From: JABFRG01 sp046351415
Lineage (GTDB): Bacteria > Myxococcota_A > Polyangia > Polyangiales > Polyangiaceae
Assembly: GCA_046351415.1 (NCBI GenBank)
Contig: JAXLYO010000001.1
Span: 372,001 to 436,000 of the forward strand
Direction of reading: 5' to 3'
DNA: 64,000 bases
The notes beneath the pieces are model-generated. The model was not told where the DNA came from, did not search any database, and saw nothing but the letters and a program-made list of their open reading frames with translations. Position 1 is the first letter of the stretch, and each line of letters opens with the position of its first letter. This document shows, one piece after another, positions 59,450 to 64,000 of the stretch. A program made the translations under genes and the position numbers.

Positions 59450-61537
59450 ATGCGCGCAAAGCTCTTCGTTCTTGCAGTGCTTCTTCTTTCCGCCATCTAC
59501 GCGTGCGGCAGTGACGAGATACCTTCCGAGTTCGACGCAGGAAACGGAACCTCCTCTGGCGGTCGCTCCGATGCAGCGAGCAGCGGCTTCAGCAGCGGTG
59601 ACGGAGGCGGCTCGAGTGGGCTCCTTCCCATCAGCGAACTCTTCTTCGATCCTCCGGAGGCGACGCTCACGCTCTCCGATTCGACACCGAAGACTGCGTC
59701 CTACACGCTGAAAGGCAAGCTCCCAGGTGGACAAGTCGTTTCGGTTCCCTCGGTGTCCGTGCAGTTCGATCGCCCGGACCTCGCTTCGCTCAAGGTCACG
59801 TCGCAGGTCGAACTCACGACGAAGAACGAATACGCTGGGATCGGCAATTTGCGAGCGGTTTACAATGGCCGCCAGGCAAGTGCGAAGCTGAACGTCATTC
59901 TCTCGCTCCAAGTCGTTGGTGCTGGGGTAGACGCGGCTGCGGTCACGGCCCTGAAGCAAGCCGGTCTCGCGCAAGACCCGAGCCTGAGTGCGATCGACTA
60001 TCCGTACGACAAGACGGTCTTCCCGCTCGGCCTCTCCTCGCCGCTCTTCATGTGGAAGGCGCCGAAGCCCACGGGCGACACGTATCGCATACGGCTCTCG
60101 CAATCGAACTACGTCTTCGATGGCTTCTATGCAGTGACGGCACCTGCAAGGCTTCGCGTCGAACAGCGCATCTGGGATCGCATCACTGCGTCGAACGTGA
60201 ACGAGCCTCTCAACGTCGAGGTCTCTCGCTACGACGCCGCAACTCAGAAAGCCTACGCTTCGGCGAAGCAGTCCTACACGATCGTTCCCGCGTCCCTCCG
60301 CGGCGCCATCTACTACTGGACGACGAGCGGTGGTGGCCACCTTTCGCGCATTCGGCCCGGCACGGGCTCGGCGCCGGAGGTCCTGAACAACGGCAAGTGC
60401 ATGGGCTGCCACGGCGTGAGTGCCGACGGCTCCACGCTCGTTGCCGTCGAAGAAGACCGGCCGTCGAACGACGAGACGACCGTGAGCGATCGCGCCTGGG
60501 TCTCCTATGACCTGCCGGCGGCGACCATACGAAAGGTTTCGACCTCCTTCGGCGGAAACGTTGCCGTGAATCCGAACGGAAAGTACGTCGTCTATGGCAA
60601 CCAGCAGCTGAAGCTCGCCGACACGAAGACGGGCACGCTCGTCGCCAACAGCGACCTCGCGACGATGCAAGCGAACCCGACGTACCCCGACTTCGCGAAG
60701 ATGATGACGCCTGCGTTCTCGCCGGACGGTAAGAAGTTCGCGGCCATCAGCGGACTCAACCCCTCCATCTGGTGGTACCACAACATGAAGAATGGCCACC
60801 TCGTGGTCATGGACTTCGACGAGACGACGCTGAAGTTCTCGAATGCGAAGGCGCTCGCGGCAGCGGCCGACTATCCGGTCGCGCAGCGCGGCCTATCGTA
60901 TCCGTCGTTCACGCCGGACTCTGCGCACATCGCATTCCACGTGGGCGACTATCCGACCGGCTGTGACGCTCAGGGCTGCGAAGACGACACGAAGCAAATC
61001 GGCTCGGTTCACCTCCAGAAGATCAGCGGAGCTCCGCCCATCAATCTCGCGACCCTGAACGACGGCGCGCCCAACGTCGCCGATCGGAATCTCACGTTCG
61101 AACCCACCTTCAATCCGGTGGAGCGTGGCGGCTACTTCTGGGTGGTCGTCACCTCGATGCGCGACTGGGGCAACAAGGTAACGGGGGTTGCCAACAACGG
61201 AAAGAAGCGCCTCTGGGTGGCCGCCATCGACAAGAACATCGGTACGGTCGACCCGAGTCACCCGCCGTTCTTCCTCGAAGGCCAGGAAGAAGGTACGACC
61301 AACATGCGTGGCTTCTGGGCTCTCGCGGCGTGCATCCCGACCCAAGGGACCGGCGGCGGCGCCTGCCAAGCAGGTTTCGAATGCTGCTCGGGCTTCTGTG
61401 ACTTGGGCGTGTGCGTCGACCCCGGCGCTGCGGCGTGCAAGCCCGCAGGCGAAGTGTGCACCAAGGACGAAGAGTGCTGCAACTCGCCGACCGTCACCTG
61501 CGTGAACGGGCGCTGCAAGTTGCCAGACCCGAAGTGA
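59450..61537 (+). CDS. Mosaic lipoprotein: CxxCH motif, propeller-like repeats, Cys-knot tail
   Basis: 695 residues. Lipobox SAIYAC (Cys18), Ser/Gly linker, Ig-like region (DPPEATLTLSDS), a c-type heme-like motif CMGCH (in NGKCMGCHGVSADGS), then TolB-like repeats (AFSPDGKKFAAISG, FTPDSAHIAFHVGD). The last 60 residues hold ten or more Cys: CQAGFECCSGFCDLGVCV and CKPAGEVCTKDEECCNSP, two repeats of a disulfide-knot type seen in secreted myxobacterial proteins. The gene is divergent from the PilZ operon. ATG 59450 gives the signal peptide. Function unknown. Confidence 0.8.
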   Translation: MRAKLFVLAVLLLSAIYACGSDEIPSEFDAGNGTSSGGRSDAASSGFSSGDGGGSSGLLPISELFFDPPEATLTLSDSTPKTASYTLKGKLPGGQVVSVPSVSVQFDRPDLASLKVTSQVELTTKNEYAGIGNLRAVYNGRQASAKLNVILSLQVVGAGVDAAAVTALKQAGLAQDPSLSAIDYPYDKTVFPLGLSSPLFMWKAPKPTGDTYRIRLSQSNYVFDGFYAVTAPARLRVEQRIWDRITASNVNEPLNVEVSRYDAATQKAYASAKQSYTIVPASLRGAIYYWTTSGGGHLSRIRPGTGSAPEVLNNGKCMGCHGVSADGSTLVAVEEDRPSNDETTVSDRAWVSYDLPAATIRKVSTSFGGNVAVNPNGKYVVYGNQQLKLADTKTGTLVANSDLATMQANPTYPDFAKMMTPAFSPDGKKFAAISGLNPSIWWYHNMKNGHLVVMDFDETTLKFSNAKALAAAADYPVAQRGLSYPSFTPDSAHIAFHVGDYPTGCDAQGCEDDTKQIGSVHLQKISGAPPINLATLNDGAPNVADRNLTFEPTFNPVERGGYFWVVVTSMRDWGNKVTGVANNGKKRLWVAAIDKNIGTVDPSHPPFFLEGQEEGTTNMRGFWALAACIPTQGTGGGACQAGFECCSGFCDLGVCVDPGAAACKPAGEVCTKDEECCNSPTVTCVNGRCKLPDPK

Positions 61538-61555
61538 TCATCGCCTGGCGATGAT
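61537..61555 (+). terminator. Hairpin at the stop codon of the mosaic lipoprotein gene
   Basis: ATCATCGCC (61537-61545) and GGCGATGAT (61547-61555) are perfect 9-bp arms with one base between, starting on the last base of the stop codon and followed by TGCTT. Also present in this gap: GTCGAAGCGCCT at 61575 and again at 61605 (inside the next gene's 3' end). Confidence 0.4.
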
Positions 61556-61599
61556 TGCTTCGGCCCTGAGCGAAGTCGAAGCGCCTAGCGTCGCTCTCC

Positions 61600-62754
61600 T
61601 TACAGTCGAAGCGCCTGAGCGAGATCCTCGCGCAGATCGTCTACGTGCTCGATTCCGATCGAAAGACGAAGCATGTCCGGTGGCGAGATCGTCGCAGCGC
61701 CTTCGACGGTCGCGCGATGTTCGACGAGGCTCTCGACGCTGCCAAGCGATGTCGCGCGTTGGAAAAGCTGGAGCCGCTTGGCTACTGCGAGCGCGCGTTC
61801 ACTTCCGCCCGCCACGTGGAACGAAAGCATGTGACCGAAGCCTCGGGTCATTTGCTTCTTCGCGACGAGATGCCCGGGGTGCGTCGGAAGGCCGGGGTAG
61901 CGCACGGATACGACTCCGGGTTGCGTCTCGAGCCACGATGAGAGTTCGAGGGCGCTCTGACTCGCTCGCTCCACCCGGAGAAAGAGCGTGCGCATGCCGC
62001 GGAGGAGGAGCCATGCTTCGAGCGCGCCCATCACGGGACCTGTCTCGTAGCGCAGGCGTCGAAGCCGTTCCCAGCGTGGCGTGTCGTCTTTCGTGACGAT
62101 GGCTCCCGCAAGCACGTCGGAGTGACCGTTCAACGCCTTCGTTGCCGAGTGCATCACGTAGTCGGCGCCGTGCTCGATGGGGCGCGTATGGACTGGGGTT
62201 GCGATGGTCGAATCGACGGCGAGCTCTGCGCCGGCGTCGTGAGCCGCCTTTGCGGCCGCCTCGATGTCGACGATGTCCCAAAGGGGATTCGCGGGTGTTT
62301 CGATCCAGACGAGACGCGTCGTGCCCGGCCGTAGGGCAGAAGCAATGGCGCCCGGTTTGGAAGCATCGACGAAGGTGACGTCGACTTTGCGCTCGTCCGG
62401 CAAGCGTTTCAGCCACGAGCGCAGCGAGAAGTACATCGATTCTCCGCTCACCACGTGGTCACCGGGCACGAGCGTCGAGAGAAGCGATGTGGCCGCACTC
62501 ATGCCCGATGCAAAGAGCATGGCTGCATGCCCACCCTCGAGTTTGGCGAGCAATGCTTCCGCCGGCGCGTACGTTGGGTTCTCGTCGCGCGTGTAGATGC
62601 GTCCATGAGTCGGAACGTAGTCGTCTCCTCGACGATAGGTCGTACTCGGGTGAATGGCCGGCACGACACCTCCCGTTCCCGCATCCGAAGCGCCCAGTGC
62701 CTGCGCCACTTCGGTTTCGGGCTGAAGCAGGCGCGAGGGGACTTCGGTTTTCAT
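61600..62754 (-). CDS. Cys/Met-metabolism PLP-dependent enzyme (cystathionine gamma-synthase-like)
   Basis: 384 residues. Motifs of the gamma family: YTRDENPT near 55-62, GMSAATSLLSTL, the Asp in LAVDSTIATPV, and the Schiff-base Lys in VMHSATKALNGHSDVLAG. The family includes cystathionine gamma-synthase, beta/gamma-lyases and O-acetylhomoserine sulfhydrylases, and these cannot be separated here; STIATP rather than NTFATP is slightly unusual. It acts in methionine or cysteine synthesis. Follows the membrane glycosyltransferase gene on the same strand, 10 bp apart. Confidence 0.87.
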   Translation of the reverse strand: MKTEVPSRLLQPETEVAQALGASDAGTGGVVPAIHPSTTYRRGDDYVPTHGRIYTRDENPTYAPAEALLAKLEGGHAAMLFASGMSAATSLLSTLVPGDHVVSGESMYFSLRSWLKRLPDERKVDVTFVDASKPGAIASALRPGTTRLVWIETPANPLWDIVDIEAAAKAAHDAGAELAVDSTIATPVHTRPIEHGADYVMHSATKALNGHSDVLAGAIVTKDDTPRWERLRRLRYETGPVMGALEAWLLLRGMRTLFLRVERASQSALELSSWLETQPGVVSVRYPGLPTHPGHLVAKKQMTRGFGHMLSFHVAGGSERALAVAKRLQLFQRATSLGSVESLVEHRATVEGAATISPPDMLRLSIGIEHVDDLREDLAQALRL

Positions 62755-62764
62755 CGGGAACGAC

Positions 62765-64000
62765 TCAGAGTTCGGCGCGAACGAGTACGAACTTGTTGCA
62801 CGTTCGGCGGTCCGTCACTTCGCGATACGACTTCGCTCCCACCTCGGAACGAAGGCCTCCCATGCGAGAGTGCTCGGTCACGAAGTACATGACCTTCTGG
62901 CCCTTGTCCTTCTGTTGCTTGAGCCACGTGGTGAAGGTCGCACCTGACGAAACGAACGCGGGGATGCGGTTCGACGTGTAGAAGTTCTCGCCCTTCCAGT
63001 TCATCTGGTAGGCGACGATCTGCTCATCGGTGCCGCGGCGATCTTTGTAGTATGCCTCGAGTAGCTCGCGCTGACCCCAGTGCGGAGCGGTTTTCACCAT
63101 GTAGACGTCGAGCCCCCAGAGCGCCGTCAACGTGGCGAACGAGAGATACAGGATGACGGCATGGCGACGGAGCGCTTTGACTGAGAGCAAGATCGTGGCG
63201 ACACCCGCGACGAGAACCACCGCGAGCAAGACGCTCGTGAAGTCGATGGAGTCGGAGGGCCAGGGCCTGCGATAGTTGTAGGTGAATAGCTGGAGCAAAC
63301 GAATGGCCCCAGGTTGCTCGGCGCCTTCCGTCTTGTGCGTCAGGTCGCGGCCGAGCAGCAGAAGAATGCCGAGCGAGCCGAGCGCGCCTGCGCCGAGCAT
63401 GAGCCCCTCGTGGGACGATTCGCGGCTTTCTTGGACTTCTGCTTCCGCCGGAAACAACTTGTACCATGCAAACAACGCGGCGACACCGAGCACGATGGCG
63501 AGGCCTCCGCCGAGGTAGTGCGCCGGGGGCAAGTCGGTAGCGTTTGCGCGGTAGCCGATGATGGACCCGGGGAATAGCCGCGACACCCCGTAGAGAAGAA
63601 GGCCACTGCCGAGCGCCGCGAGAGCGATGGAAGACAGGAGGGCACGGGGCTTTTCGGGCACGAGCTTCGCGGTGCCGAGCCACGAGTCGAACACGATGCC
63701 GAGGAGCATGGCCGCAGGCGGAACGACGGGGAAGATGTAGTGGTGGAACTTCGTTCCCATGAACGAGAAAAGCCCAAACCCGATCACGAACCACATCACG
63801 AGGAAGACGGACATGTCGCCGCGGCCCTTGCCTTCGGAGTCGCCACGGCGAAGCCAGTGAACGAGGCCAATCGGAACGAGTCCGGTCCACGGAAAGAGGG
63901 CATACCCGAGCTGCCATACGTAGAAGCGGAAAGAGGTGTCGTCGCCTTCGTTCGTGTCGTGCACGTGCCCGAACGTACGATTGAACATGTCGTGGAAGAT
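62765..64000 (-). CDS. ArnT/GT39-like membrane glycosyltransferase, C-terminal part (5' end outside window)
   Basis: At least 411 residues; the frame is open to the window edge (IFHD precedes the first Met), so the catalytic N-terminal part lies beyond 64000. The visible part has about ten hydrophobic segments, including WQLGYALFPWTGLVPIGLVHW and GTKFHHYIFPVVPPAAMLLG, the latter close to the KFHHYI..PALP region of ArnT/PMT-type enzymes. The soluble end contains a FYTSNRIPAFV stretch. It transfers a sugar from a polyprenyl-phosphate donor on the periplasmic face; the acceptor is unknown. Confidence 0.85.
   Translation of the reverse strand: MFHDMFNRTFGHVHDTNEGDDTSFRFYVWQLGYALFPWTGLVPIGLVHWLRRGDSEGKGRGDMSVFLVMWFVIGFGLFSFMGTKFHHYIFPVVPPAAMLLGIVFDSWLGTAKLVPEKPRALLSSIALAALGSGLLLYGVSRLFPGSIIGYRANATDLPPAHYLGGGLAIVLGVAALFAWYKLFPAEAEVQESRESSHEGLMLGAGALGSLGILLLLGRDLTHKTEGAEQPGAIRLLQLFTYNYRRPWPSDSIDFTSVLLAVVLVAGVATILLSVKALRRHAVILYLSFATLTALWGLDVYMVKTAPHWGQRELLEAYYKDRRGTDEQIVAYQMNWKGENFYTSNRIPAFVSSGATFTTWLKQQKDKGQKVMYFVTEHSRMGGLRSEVGAKSYREVTDRRTCNKFVLVRAEL

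Noticed and set aside
61575..61616. The direct repeat GTCGAAGCGCCT near the end of the cystathionine gamma-synthase-like gene
   Set aside because: Twelve bases, two copies only, one inside coding sequence; probably a local duplication.

Overview
The window looks like a chromosomal segment of a myxobacterium (Polyangia/Myxococcota type). The DNA is high in GC and nearly all of it is coding. It encodes many lipoproteins with Asp/Ala/Gly-rich 'TDAG..' linkers after the lipobox, and two proteins end in MYXO-CTERM-like sorting tails. I see no rRNA, tRNA, CRISPR array, transposase, integrase or phage genes.

Layout. 0-9 kb: the end of a cytochrome P450, a HerA-like ATPase (DUF853), a UbiA-family prenyltransferase overlapping a CruF-like membrane protein, an aldehyde dehydrogenase, and a zinc-phospholipase-C-like protein whose MYXO-CTERM tail is split off by a frameshift at a G7 tract. 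9-14 kb: lipoproteins and an operon of di-heme oxidoreductase, imelysin and cytochrome P460 behind a Fur-like dyad. 14-18 kb: peroxiredoxin, dCTP deaminase and a rhomboid protease with a long repeat-like C-terminus. 18-26.5 kb: a probable heme-acquisition operon (TonB receptor, double HmuY, HmuY, secreted TolB/PA/M28/PDZ peptidase), divergent from a HExxH metalloprotease with a MYXO-CTERM tail. 26.5-36.5 kb: a class V aminotransferase, then a glycan-type cluster (two glycosyltransferases, MurJ-like flippase, asparagine synthase) and a dicarboxylate/glutamate-type symporter.

36.5-42.2 kb is the least ordinary part. A unit of about 0.55 kb is present twice, offset by 609 bp. Each copy has a 17-bp hairpin with an invariant 9-nt loop, two 14-bp direct repeats 22 bp apart, a sigma-54-like -24/-12 promoter, a 53-codon gene for a Cys/Gly/Ser-rich peptide resembling a modified-peptide precursor, and an intrinsic terminator. 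Copy 1 has lost its ATG. Three regulators follow (two AraC-like, one LysR), then a Cys-rich lipoprotein overlapping a ferritin-like di-iron protein. No modification enzyme is visible, so the peptide's role is unknown.

42-64 kb: thioesterase, LPG-synthase-like membrane protein, two tandem CxxC 'KNVFNLS' proteins, VWA lipoprotein, acyl-CoA dehydrogenase behind a perfect 18-bp palindrome, several CxxCH or Cys-rich lipoproteins, a phosphoesterase, orphan rpsD, a HAD hydrolase with a membrane tyrosine-phosphatase-like protein, a PilZ protein in operon with a RelA/SpoT-domain synthetase, a gamma-family Cys/Met-metabolism PLP enzyme and the end of an ArnT-like glycosyltransferase.

Iron and heme are a recurring theme: three loci (10.2-13.1, 18-26.5 and 40.9-42.2 kb) have AT-rich dyads in front of them. 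Convergent neighbours repeatedly overlap at their 3' ends by 46-91 bp, and co-directional neighbours often overlap by ATGA or GTGA.
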